Origin: Paracoccaceae bacterium
GTDB lineage: Bacteria > Pseudomonadota > Alphaproteobacteria > Rhodobacterales > Rhodobacteraceae
NCBI GenBank assembly: GCA_024742575.1
Contig: JANSYF010000018.1
Span: forward strand, 1 to 50,926
Length of the DNA: 50,926 nt
Direction of reading: 5' to 3'
Shown piece after piece: positions 25,929 to 33,554 of the stretch (position 1 is the first letter of the stretch; each line of letters begins with the position of its first letter). A model generated the notes under the pieces. The model made no database searches, had not been told where the DNA came from, and saw nothing but the letters and a program-made list of their open reading frames with translations. The translations under genes and the position numbers were made by a program.

Positions 25929-25967
25929 GCTACCAGCTCCTGCCGTACGATTTCTTGACCTACCCCC

Positions 25968-25998
25968 TTGACCCTCCAGCGACTGGAAGCCCTATCTG
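25968..25998 (+). promoter_or_regulatory. CueR-type promoter of the copA-cueR operon
   Basis: TTGACC (25968-25973) and TATCTG (25993-25998) are separated by 19 bases, the overlong spacing typical of MerR-family promoters, and the spacer holds the near-dyad CTCCAG-CGA-CTGGAAG. MerR regulators untwist such DNA to align the boxes when the metal is bound. An identical TTGACC 13 bases upstream (25955) is probably incidental. The copA ATG is 26 bases after the -10. Confidence 0.85.
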
Positions 25999-26023
25999 AT
26001 CCTTGAACCACAAGGATTCCCGC

Positions 26024-28480
26024 ATGACCACCCTTCGTTTCGCCGTCGACAACATGAGCTGCGCAGGCTGTGCAGGCCGCGCCGAACGCGCATTGGCAGC
26101 CTCGCCCGGCGTGACCGAAGCATCCGTCAACATCGCAAACCACATGGCGCAGGTTACCGGAACCGCTTCGCCCGAAACATTGCGCGCCGCACTCAAAACG
26201 GCGGGCTACCCCGCACGCGAAGCCAGCCACCGCCTGTCCATTGAAGGCATGACCTGCGCCTCTTGCACGGGCCGCGTTGAACGCGCACTTGAGGCGATGC
26301 CCGGTGTCTTGTCGGCAAGCGTGAACCTCGCCACGCAAACCGCAAGTGTCCGAACGCTGGACGGTGCCGTGACAATCGACGCGCTGGCACAGACGGTCAC
26401 CGACGCGGGCTATCCCGCCAAAGCGGTCGACAACGACACCCAATCGGAACCACCTTCCGAAATCAAACCGCTGCGCCGCGACACGCTGATCGCCGCGGCA
26501 CTCACGCTTCCTGTGTTCCTGACGGAAATGGGCGGCCACCTTTACCCGCCGCTGCATCACGCGATCATGGGCAGCATCGGGATGCAGAGTTTTTGGGTGC
26601 TGCAATTCCTGCTGATCACACTGGTTCTTGCATGGCCGGGGCGTCGGTTTTTCCGTATCGGATTGCCGCTCCTGGCCAAGGGCAGCCCGGACATGAACAG
26701 CCTCGTTGCCCTAGGGACGCTTGCGGCGTGGAGCTATTCAACAATTGCCACGTTTGCCCCGGCGCTCCTGCCCGATGGCACCCGTGCCGTGTATTTCGAA
26801 GCCGCCGGCGTGATTGTCACACTGATCCTTGCTGGCCGCTGGATGGAAGCCCGCGCGAAAGGGCGCACCGGCGCTGCCATTCGGCACCTGATCGGGTTGC
26901 GTCCTGACACTGTTCTGCGGTCACGGGAAGGGGTTTTTACCGAAGTCCCCCTGTCCGAAATTTCCGTCGGCGATGAGATCAAAGTGCTGCCCGGCGGACG
27001 AATCGCGGTCGATGGCGTGGTGATCGAGGGCGATTCCTATGTCGATGAATCGATGATCACAGGCGAACCGGTGCCCGTCGCAAAAACAACAGATGACAGC
27101 GTGACCGGGGGCACGATCAACGGGCGCAAGGCGCTCATCTACCGCGCGTCGGCGGTCGGCTCGAACACGGTGCTGGCGCGCATCATCGACATGGTGCAGA
27201 CCGCCCAAGGCGCAAAGCTGCCGATTCAGGCGCTGGCTGACCGGGTGGTGCGCATTTTCGTACCTGTGGTGCTGGGCATCGCGGCGCTTACCGTGGCCAT
27301 CTGGCTGGCCTTCGGGCCGCAACCGTCGCTTGGATACGCGCTAGTGGCCGGGGTTGCCGTGCTCATCATCGCCTGCCCCTGCGCCATGGGCCTTGCGACC
27401 CCAACATCCATCATGGTCGGCACAGGGCGTGCCGCCGAACTGGGCGTGCTCTTCCGCAAGGGTGATGCGCTGCAACGGCTGGACGACGCCAAGGTTGTGG
27501 CCTTCGACAAGACCGGCACCCTGACCGAAGGGCGCCCGAGCCTTGTCGATCAGTATAGCGTCCCCGGTGTCGATGCAGCAGAAATACTCCGACTGGCCGC
27601 CACCGTGGAACAGGGATCAGACCACCCGATCGCGCGCGCCATCCTGTCGGGAGCGCCAACAGGTCTTCCCGATGTCACGGACAGCGAGACGATCCCGGGA
27701 TCCGGCCTCATTGCAACGGTGGGTGGGCAGAGTGTGGTCGTGGGGTCTGAGCAACACCTGTCAGATCAGGGCGTGAACACCGCGCCCCTTAAGGACAGCA
27801 TCGCGCGCTTTGCGGAACAGGGCCACAGCCTTGTGTGCCTTGCCCGTGACGGACAAGCAGTCGCGGTTTTTGCCGTGGCCGATCAGATCAAACCCAGTGC
27901 CAAACCGGCAATCGACGCGCTTCACGTGGCGGGTCTCAAGGTCGCGATGATCTCGGGCGACAATACCGCCGCAGCCAACGCCATCGCCCGTCAGCTGGGC
28001 ATTGACCATGTCACCGCAGGTGTGCGTCCAGATGGCAAGGTCGATGCGATCAAGGCATTGCGCGACCAGTTCGGCGCTGTGGCTTTTGTCGGCGACGGCA
28101 TCAATGACGCCCCGGCCCTTGCCGAAGCAGATATCGGACTGGCCATCGGCACAGGCACCGATGTCGCCATCGAGGCGGCGGATATCGTCCTTTCCTCTGG
28201 TCGGGTATCCGGCGTGGTCAACGCAGTCGACGTCTCAAAGCACACAATGCGCAACATCAGGCAGAACCTCTTTTGGGCCTTTGCCTACAACACCGCGTTG
28301 ATCCCGGTTGCGGCAGGTGTGCTTTACCCGGCCTTTGGTATCCTGCTTTCGCCAATGCTAGGCGCAGGCGCGATGGCGCTGAGCTCTGTCTTCGTTCTGA
28401 CCAACGCCCTGCGCCTGCGCAAGATTGCACCGGCGCAGGAAGACACCCCAACGCCCCGCTACACGGAGGCCCCGGCATGA
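26024..28480 (+). CDS. copA: copper-exporting P1B-type ATPase
   Basis: 818 residues from ATG 26024 (AAGGA 7 bases upstream). Exports Cu(I) across the inner membrane. Two N-terminal heavy-metal domains with Cys13/Cys16 (MSCAGCAG) and Cys78/Cys81 (MTCASCTG); the transport CPC motif Cys451-Pro-Cys453 in IACPCAMGLATP; the phosphorylated Asp495 in DKTGTLTEG; VGDGINDAPAL near the end. Length is normal. Its stop overlaps the cueR ATG. Confidence 0.96.
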   Translation: MTTLRFAVDNMSCAGCAGRAERALAASPGVTEASVNIANHMAQVTGTASPETLRAALKTAGYPAREASHRLSIEGMTCASCTGRVERALEAMPGVLSASVNLATQTASVRTLDGAVTIDALAQTVTDAGYPAKAVDNDTQSEPPSEIKPLRRDTLIAAALTLPVFLTEMGGHLYPPLHHAIMGSIGMQSFWVLQFLLITLVLAWPGRRFFRIGLPLLAKGSPDMNSLVALGTLAAWSYSTIATFAPALLPDGTRAVYFEAAGVIVTLILAGRWMEARAKGRTGAAIRHLIGLRPDTVLRSREGVFTEVPLSEISVGDEIKVLPGGRIAVDGVVIEGDSYVDESMITGEPVPVAKTTDDSVTGGTINGRKALIYRASAVGSNTVLARIIDMVQTAQGAKLPIQALADRVVRIFVPVVLGIAALTVAIWLAFGPQPSLGYALVAGVAVLIIACPCAMGLATPTSIMVGTGRAAELGVLFRKGDALQRLDDAKVVAFDKTGTLTEGRPSLVDQYSVPGVDAAEILRLAATVEQGSDHPIARAILSGAPTGLPDVTDSETIPGSGLIATVGGQSVVVGSEQHLSDQGVNTAPLKDSIARFAEQGHSLVCLARDGQAVAVFAVADQIKPSAKPAIDALHVAGLKVAMISGDNTAAANAIARQLGIDHVTAGVRPDGKVDAIKALRDQFGAVAFVGDGINDAPALAEADIGLAIGTGTDVAIEAADIVLSSGRVSGVVNAVDVSKHTMRNIRQNLFWAFAYNTALIPVAAGVLYPAFGILLSPMLGAGAMALSSVFVLTNALRLRKIAPAQEDTPTPRYTEAPA

Positions 28481-28869
28481 ACATCGGAGACGTGGCACAA
28501 AAAGCCGGCCTGCCGCCCAAAACCATCCGGTACTACGAAGACATCGGGCTGATCGCACCCTTGCGTGACACGAACGGATATCGTGTGTTCCGCGATAGTG
28601 ATCTGCACAAGCTGGCCTTTCTGGGTCGCGCCCGCGCTCTTGGTTTCACCATCGAGGACTGCCGCACCCTGCTGGCCCTCTACGAAGACGACACCCGCGC
28701 AAGTGCAGATGTGAAAGAACTCGCGCAGGCGCATCTGGCCAAGATCGAAGATAAGATCGCACAACTGGAATCGATGCGCGGAACACTGTTCGACCTCGTG
28801 AAAAGCTGCGCTGGGGACAACCGCCCTGATTGCCCGATCCTCAGCGATCTGGCGACAGGCCAGCACTGA
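28477..28869 (+). CDS. cueR: copper-responsive MerR-family regulator
   Basis: 130 residues from ATG 28477, overlapping the copA stop (ATGA) with GGAGG upstream. N-terminal winged HTH (MNIGDVAQKAGLPPKTIRYY), then a dimer helix and the Cu(I) loop Cys111-x7-Cys119 (CAGDNRPDC), with Ser76 where Hg/Zn sensors have Cys; this is the CueR class. It is encoded by the operon it controls, so it is autoregulated. A T-rich repeat follows 8 bases after the stop. Confidence 0.93.
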   Translation: MNIGDVAQKAGLPPKTIRYYEDIGLIAPLRDTNGYRVFRDSDLHKLAFLGRARALGFTIEDCRTLLALYEDDTRASADVKELAQAHLAKIEDKIAQLESMRGTLFDLVKSCAGDNRPDCPILSDLATGQH

Positions 28870-28877
28870 TCTACCTA

Positions 28878-28900
28878 TTTCTTCTCTTTCCAAATACGCC
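28878..28900 (+). repeat. T-rich intergenic element, copy 3 (degenerate)
   Basis: TTTCTTCTCTTTCCAAATAC followed by GCC. It has drifted from copies 1 and 2 but keeps the CTTC..TTTCCAAATA core and the position shortly after a stop codon. Confidence 0.5.
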
Positions 28901-28954
28901 ACGCACCTTGGCCACCGCGAGAAACCCAATGACAATGCATACCGTTTCGGCTGG

Positions 28955-28998
28955 CGGCTTTCCGTCGACGGTAAGCCGCGATGCGTCGACGCATCGCG
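28955..28998. repeat. two adjacent palindromes between convergent cueR and galM
   Basis: The first (28955-28978) is a 24-base palindrome with one central-arm mismatch, outer arms CGGCTT/AAGCCG. The second (28977-28998) is a perfect 22-base palindrome with arms CGCGATGCGTC/GACGCATCGCG. Both centre on GTCGAC. No T-run follows, so they may act as rho-assisted bidirectional terminators or as a binding or repeat element. Confidence 0.75.
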
Positions 28999-29007
28999 CG
29001 CCCGACT

Positions 29008-29940
29008 CTAGCCGATCTCGATCGAGGTGACCTGACGATACGGGGTATCGGGGGAACACAGGATCGACCCGAACGCGGGCTCGTTCACCGCATTCGGAAA
29101 ATCCTGCGCTTCAAGGCACAGCCCGGCAAACCGACCATGTGCAGCCCCCGGCCCTTCGGGTAGCGCACGAGCAAGCGAGTTTGACGTGTAGACCTGCAAC
29201 CCGGGACGGTCGGTCCACAAACGAAGCCCAAGACCATTCGGCGCCGCCACCTCGGCCGCTGGTTCAGCACCCTTCGTCAGGACAAGATTCCCATCCCAAC
29301 CATCCCCGTCACCAAGCCGGACAGGCGTTCGGAAATCGAAGGCCGAGCCTTTCACCGGGTCGATCCGCCCCAATGGCACAAGGTCTGGATCATTGGGCGT
29401 ATACCAATCGGCAGCAACCGTTAGGGTGTGATCTGTCACTGTTCCCTGACCCATCAGGTTAAAGTAAAGATGTTGCGCAAGGTTGATCGGCGTTACACGG
29501 TCTGGCACCGCGTCCATCTCCCACGTCAGGCGACCGCCCACCAACCGCATCACAACGCAAAATTCCACTTTTCCGGGATAGCCCTGATCGCCGTCTTCTG
29601 ACACCAAGCGCAGTTCCACAGCGCAATCGCCATCCTGTGACATCCGCCAATTGCGTTTCCCGATCCCACCCGGTCCACCATGCAAATGGTGCGGCGGGTT
29701 ATTGACGGGCAGGACATAAGTCACACCGTCCATCACGAATTGCGCGTTCGCGACCCGGTTCGCCACACGGCCGCAAATCACCCCCATCGACGCTGGATTC
29801 TGACGGTAATGCTCCGGCTCGGCGTAACCTAGGACAACAGACTTGTCACCGACACGCCACTCCATCACTGCACAGCCGAGAGACAGGATCTTAATCTCGG
29901 TGTCGGCGTCCCGCAGCACGTGTGTTGTGATCTGGTCCAA
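29008..29940 (-). CDS. galM: galactose mutarotase (aldose 1-epimerase)
   Basis: 310 residues from a TTG at 29940, chosen because GGGAGGAG lies exactly 6 bases upstream; another TTG at 29973 would add 11 residues with a poorer site. Interconverts alpha- and beta-aldoses. Family residues: CGRVANRVANA with the conserved Arg, His in NLAQHLYFNL, and the catalytic Glu in LCLEAQDFPNAVN. Length is normal. No sugar operon is adjacent. It is convergent with cueR. Confidence 0.9.
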   Translation of the reverse strand: MDQITTHVLRDADTEIKILSLGCAVMEWRVGDKSVVLGYAEPEHYRQNPASMGVICGRVANRVANAQFVMDGVTYVLPVNNPPHHLHGGPGGIGKRNWRMSQDGDCAVELRLVSEDGDQGYPGKVEFCVVMRLVGGRLTWEMDAVPDRVTPINLAQHLYFNLMGQGTVTDHTLTVAADWYTPNDPDLVPLGRIDPVKGSAFDFRTPVRLGDGDGWDGNLVLTKGAEPAAEVAAPNGLGLRLWTDRPGLQVYTSNSLARALPEGPGAAHGRFAGLCLEAQDFPNAVNEPAFGSILCSPDTPYRQVTSIEIG

Positions 29941-30004
29941 AGCGATCTCCTCCCGCTCACCTGACCGAAGCAAACAAGCAGCGTCAACCCGCCTGCATCT
30001 TCAG

Positions 30005-30619
30005 TTACTTTGAACGTGACAGAAACAGCGCCGACCAGACTCGGCGATCCACGATAACGCAAGCCAACGCAAGCAAGGCCAATACCGACAGCATCCATTT
30101 CGACACTATCTCCATGGTCCCTTCGATCTGCACTGCATGCACAACAGTGCCGATCACAACCACACAAACCGAAGCGGTGTGCAGTACGCGCCACAGTCGA
30201 AGGCGCACGGCAAATCTTCGACGCAACACACCCAGTGACGCCGCCGCGAACATCGCCCACATGGCGATCACACCCCAAGTCGCAAACGGTGTCGGCGAAA
30301 CGAGGAGAAGTGCGTCAACCACATCCGGCGGGCTCGTAATCCACAGCCCCACCACATGGACGACGACTGCCAGAACCAATAATGCGCCCACGATGCGATG
30401 CAAGCCTCGTCCTCGCATTCCCGCCAAACCGGGCAAATAGCCTCCGACCAGCAAGGGTTGTACAAGCAGCAAGGCCATTCCGATAACGCCTGCAAAACCC
30501 GCCACGATATAAACGGGATCACGCCATTGCAGCAGCGGACTGGTCAGGGCCCAGACGCTAGGCACCAAAATCGCTGCACCGACGAGAACCCAGATCAGAG
30601 TCGCGCGGGATCCTGGCAT
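30005..30619 (-). CDS. ferric reductase-like transmembrane protein
   Basis: 204 residues, six membrane helices. Histidines in GLHRIVGALL, VVVHVVGLW, RVLHTASV and GTVVHAVQ are spaced for two haem b groups, as in the ferric-reductase-like (FRD) fold of YedZ/MsrQ and NOX proteins. It has no flavin or NAD domain, so an external donor is needed. It starts 17 bases after a Tat-exported intradiol-dioxygenase-like gene, which suggests it feeds electrons to or takes them from that protein. Confidence 0.75.
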   Translation of the reverse strand: MPGSRATLIWVLVGAAILVPSVWALTSPLLQWRDPVYIVAGFAGVIGMALLLVQPLLVGGYLPGLAGMRGRGLHRIVGALLVLAVVVHVVGLWITSPPDVVDALLLVSPTPFATWGVIAMWAMFAAASLGVLRRRFAVRLRLWRVLHTASVCVVVIGTVVHAVQIEGTMEIVSKWMLSVLALLALACVIVDRRVWSALFLSRSK

Positions 30620-30636
30620 GGCGGTCGACCTGACAG

Positions 30637-31125
30637 TCAGACCGGCTGCAAAACAAAGTGCGCGCTAAGGCTGGTGTCGCGCGAACTGGCCATCAAAGGA
30701 CGCAGGAACACGGTCTCAAACCCGTCGCCATCAAAGGCCAGATGGCCATGCGCCTGCCCAAACGCTGGGACGATCTGTGGCATCTCAAGCCGGAATTCCC
30801 CCTTGGCATCCGTGAGTGTTGCACCGTGACTGTGCCAATCGCGCTCGTGCCCTTCAGTCGTGTGCGCCCAGATCTGGATACGCTGGCCCGCCAACGGCGC
30901 ACCATCCCCAGCACGACGCACGGTTCCTGTCATCCAAAAACCGCCACCCCCAATCCGATCCACGATACGCGCACCGGGACGGTAATTGTTCGAACCACCG
31001 CGCATCGTCGGTGTGGGTGCCAACCCGGCAGCGCAGGCGGGAATAATCAGACCCGTGCTGGCCGTCATTAGGGTAGCTGCGCCGGTTGCAACCATCGCCC
31101 GGCGGGTGAGTTTAGAGAACGTCAT
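30637..31125 (-). CDS. Tat-exported intradiol ring-cleavage dioxygenase-like protein
   Basis: 162 residues from ATG 31125, with GGAGG upstream. A twin-arginine signal (KLTRRAMVATGAA) predicts folded export. The rest resembles the beta-sandwich of intradiol dioxygenases: TGTVRRAGDGAPLAGQRIQI, IWAHTTEGHERDW, and QAHGHLAFDGDG with a possible His-x-His iron pair. At about 130 mature residues it is shorter than protocatechuate or catechol dioxygenases and one or both iron-ligand tyrosines are not evident, so the reaction is open. Two-gene unit with the membrane cytochrome. Confidence 0.72.
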   Translation of the reverse strand: MTFSKLTRRAMVATGAATLMTASTGLIIPACAAGLAPTPTMRGGSNNYRPGARIVDRIGGGGFWMTGTVRRAGDGAPLAGQRIQIWAHTTEGHERDWHSHGATLTDAKGEFRLEMPQIVPAFGQAHGHLAFDGDGFETVFLRPLMASSRDTSLSAHFVLQPV

Positions 31126-31480
31126 GTCTAGCCTCCTCTGCGGTGGGAATGCGCGCAATGCAGATCACATTCACACCTCGTTTAGTCACTCTACCTCATC
31201 AAAGAATAAGCTTCACACCAGTTTCAACAAAGCGCACCCACGTCTTCGTGAAGCTGATCTTGCGGATTTGGTGCGGGCATCACAGCGGCAAAACGCAGCG
31301 GCACGCGCAAAAATTCGCCAATCGCATGTGACAGCCAACCCTGTGATCCAGCTCCAACATATTCAAAACACGCTATTATAAAGTGTCTTTCAGCACACCA
31401 AACAACCTTAAGGCTTGGCGAGCGGCCATGAATGCGGTGGTCTGCAATTGTTGTTCAACAACCTATTATGGAGAAAGCAC
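31126..31480. other. 355-base divergent gap
   Basis: Holds the promoters of the dioxygenase-like and GNAT-like genes. The only structure I find is GTTGTT-C-AACAAC at 31450-31462, a perfect 6-base inverted repeat 8 bases before the ribosome site of the gene at 31481. No convincing gene. Confidence 0.5.
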
Positions 31481-32200
31481 GTGGCTAAATCTGCAACTCT
31501 AGACCTGATGAAATTCTTCAGCGTCTGTCTGACCAACCTCGAAGAGCGAGGAATCACAGTCGAAGCGTCATCTGATTTCGAAGCCTGCGAAGACAGGATG
31601 CGCGCCCTCGGAAAAAACTCGATCACACCGATGATCTCTTACGAACACAACGACCTGTCCAAGGACAATGCCGGATGGTTGATCCTGCAAAAGGATGGCA
31701 AGGACATTGGCGGCGTCGCAGCGCGGCACGACATGTTCGTGACCGAAACTCTATCCAACTTTTGGACGCGCAGTTATGCAAGGTTGTACAAAGGTAAAGG
31801 TCACCTGCACGTTGTCTCTGACGGTCCGCGTCCGTGCGACGAAATTTCGGGCAGCGTGATCTATATGGGCGAGTTCTTTATCGCCGAAAACGCACGAGGA
31901 TCTCGCCACCTTCTCTCGCTCTACACGCATTTGCTTTTCACGTATTGCCAACTGCGCTGGCATCCAGATTGGCTCTATGCCTTTGTCCGAGCTGACGACG
32001 CGAGATTAGGATATGCGACGGAATATGGGTTCACCCGCCAATATCCGGGCGCTCATGTTTGGGGTGCGCTTCCCAAAGGCCGTGCTGTAGGAGAGTACCT
32101 AGTGGCCCTGCAATCAAATGACCTGACCGATATGGCGCGGTTTTTCAATCATCACCCATCCTGTCTTCTGGGCGTCGATTCGCTTAAAAGAGTCGAGTAG
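31481..32200 (+). CDS. GNAT-like protein of unknown function
   Basis: 239 residues from a GTG at 31481 with GGAG 7 bases upstream (a TTG at 31415 is the longer alternative). No family recognised with confidence. The central segment SGSVIYMGEFFIAENARGSR followed by a long helix (HLLSLYTHLLFTYCQLRW) looks like the beta4-alpha3 acyl-CoA region of the GNAT fold, so an acyltransferase is plausible. It is not a LuxI: the conserved Arg/Phe/Trp N-terminal motif is missing. It overlaps the convergent XRE regulator by 49 bases, and the pair looks like one accessory unit. Composition is AT-richer than in the flanking operons. Confidence 0.65.
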   Translation: MAKSATLDLMKFFSVCLTNLEERGITVEASSDFEACEDRMRALGKNSITPMISYEHNDLSKDNAGWLILQKDGKDIGGVAARHDMFVTETLSNFWTRSYARLYKGKGHLHVVSDGPRPCDEISGSVIYMGEFFIAENARGSRHLLSLYTHLLFTYCQLRWHPDWLYAFVRADDARLGYATEYGFTRQYPGAHVWGALPKGRAVGEYLVALQSNDLTDMARFFNHHPSCLLGVDSLKRVE

Positions 32201-32946
32201 TTCAGAACGAAAAGGGTGCCCGAGGCATCCCTGACGGGGAGCATGAGGCGAACGAAGCTGACCTCTACGGTTTCGTTCGTCTCGGGGAATGGCACGATCC
32301 GTTTAAGCGGCGTGATCATCCCGACACCAGAATGCGCTACCGACCTGATCTGTCCGTTCAATTCGGCCAGATCGGATGTGCTCAAAGTTTCAAGGAAATT
32401 CTCCAACCGGGAGTTTTCGTCCGATCCAAGCGTCGTCGCAGACAGCCCTAGCGCTCCGACATGGTGGATGCGCGGGACTGACGTCAACGCTTCTGCTGCG
32501 CTCACCAAATCGAAGTGCGATGCAATTTGATCACTTTTGGAAAGGTCACCATCCGTATCTTTCCACCAAGAGATGATAGAGTCCAACGTCGGTCGGTCCC
32601 CCATCCGGTCCAGCGACCGTTCGGTGGCCTTGAACACAGCCGACAACAACCGTGCTGCCTGACGGTCCACTTCCTGAATTGGCAACGCTTCGAATTCATG
32701 TTGCAAATGCTCGTTCCGGTCCCGCAGCAGAACATCCACCGGCACACCCAAAGCATCCGCCAAACGGACAGGTGTTGCCATGTTAGGCAAAGTACCACCG
32801 CGCATGATATCCGAAATGGCATGATCCTGGTCAAACCCCGCTCGTACAGAAAGCTCGGCTTCACTTAGGTTTTGCGACTGCATGATGCTTTTTAGGTTCG
32901 CCTTGAAGTTATCAAGAACTTCTAGTTCGGAAGTGTTTAAAGCCAT
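32152..32946 (-). CDS. XRE-type HTH regulator with a C-terminal sensor-like region
   Basis: 264 residues from ATG 32946. N-terminal helix-turn-helix (LKSIMQSQNLSEAELSVRAG, then ISDIMRGGTLPNMATPVRLADALG). A long C-terminal part (about 130-264), with strand-rich segments such as HHVGALGLSATTLGS and EVSFVRLMLPVRDASGTLF, resembles a PAS-like sensory fold; the ligand is unknown. A perfect inverted repeat lies 25 bases upstream, suggesting autoregulation. It is convergent with, and overlaps, the GNAT-like gene. Confidence 0.78.
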   Translation of the reverse strand: MALNTSELEVLDNFKANLKSIMQSQNLSEAELSVRAGFDQDHAISDIMRGGTLPNMATPVRLADALGVPVDVLLRDRNEHLQHEFEALPIQEVDRQAARLLSAVFKATERSLDRMGDRPTLDSIISWWKDTDGDLSKSDQIASHFDLVSAAEALTSVPRIHHVGALGLSATTLGSDENSRLENFLETLSTSDLAELNGQIRSVAHSGVGMITPLKRIVPFPETNETVEVSFVRLMLPVRDASGTLFVLNYSTLLSESTPRRQDG

Positions 32947-32970
32947 GTTGCGGTCCAATTGTTACAGCAT

Positions 32971-32995
32971 TTACCCACACACAACACATGGGTAA
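32971..32995. promoter_or_regulatory. inverted repeat upstream of the XRE gene
   Basis: TTACCCA (32971-32977) and TGGGTAA (32989-32995) form a perfect 7-base dyad with an 11-base spacer, 25 bases before the XRE start codon. A likely operator for the regulator itself. Confidence 0.55.
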
Positions 32996-33554
32996 CGTCG
33001 CAATAGTGGTATGTATAGCACGAATGCACCCTAGGGGTGATTTAAGTAAGTCCGCGCTGCGAAAAACCTTAGTGAAAGATCACTTGGCAAACACTGTTCT
33101 GACCAACCCCAGATCGCTTTCGTCGATGTCTTTCTGGAAGTGTTCCAAAAGATCGAGATGCACCATCAAATCTGTGTAACGCGCCTCCATCAGGGCAAGG
33201 TTAGGGCACTTCTTTGACGAAGACCGAGCACACGTTCTGTTCGCCACCGCATACGCAAGTGGGGCTAACCTGCGTCCCGATCACAACATATCGGCCAAAT
33301 GCCGCCGACACCACAGAAGGACTGCTTGCGGCAACGGCTAGAAATGGTAGGCGGTCCGCGAAAAAAGATGTCTGGAATATGCGTCAATCAATATCGGGCG
33401 GCGAGCAGCTAACACCCGTAAAGAGCATGAATCCTATTCTGCCTGCGGTCTCGCAAGCGCAGCATAGGTAGCCGATCGCGCACTGTGTTGGACGTCTCAA
33501 CACGACCGAAACCGTTCGGATTCTGAACTGCACAACGGATAAAAAGACGAAGTT
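32996..33554. other. gene-poor region of about 560 bases
   Basis: No gene is convincing. Composition is lower in G+C than the flanks: 29 of 60 by hand count at 33001-33060. A minus-strand frame at 33080-33190 codes a coding-like peptide (next entry). The rest shows no family resemblance in any frame and may be decayed sequence. Confidence 0.5.
33080..33190 (-). pseudogene. possible gene remnant or 36-codon small protein
   Basis: The frame from ATG 33190 reads MEARYTDLMVHLDLLEHFQK and ends VRTVFAK. It is amphipathic, strongly helical and rich in Leu/Asp/Glu, unlike random translation. No ribosome binding site precedes it and the frame stays open upstream, so it may be the C-terminus of a lost gene. 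Confidence 0.3.

Noticed and set aside
31481..32200. LuxI-type autoinducer synthase
   Set aside because: The conserved N-terminal Arg/Phe/Trp and Asp residues are not found, despite a GNAT-like centre.
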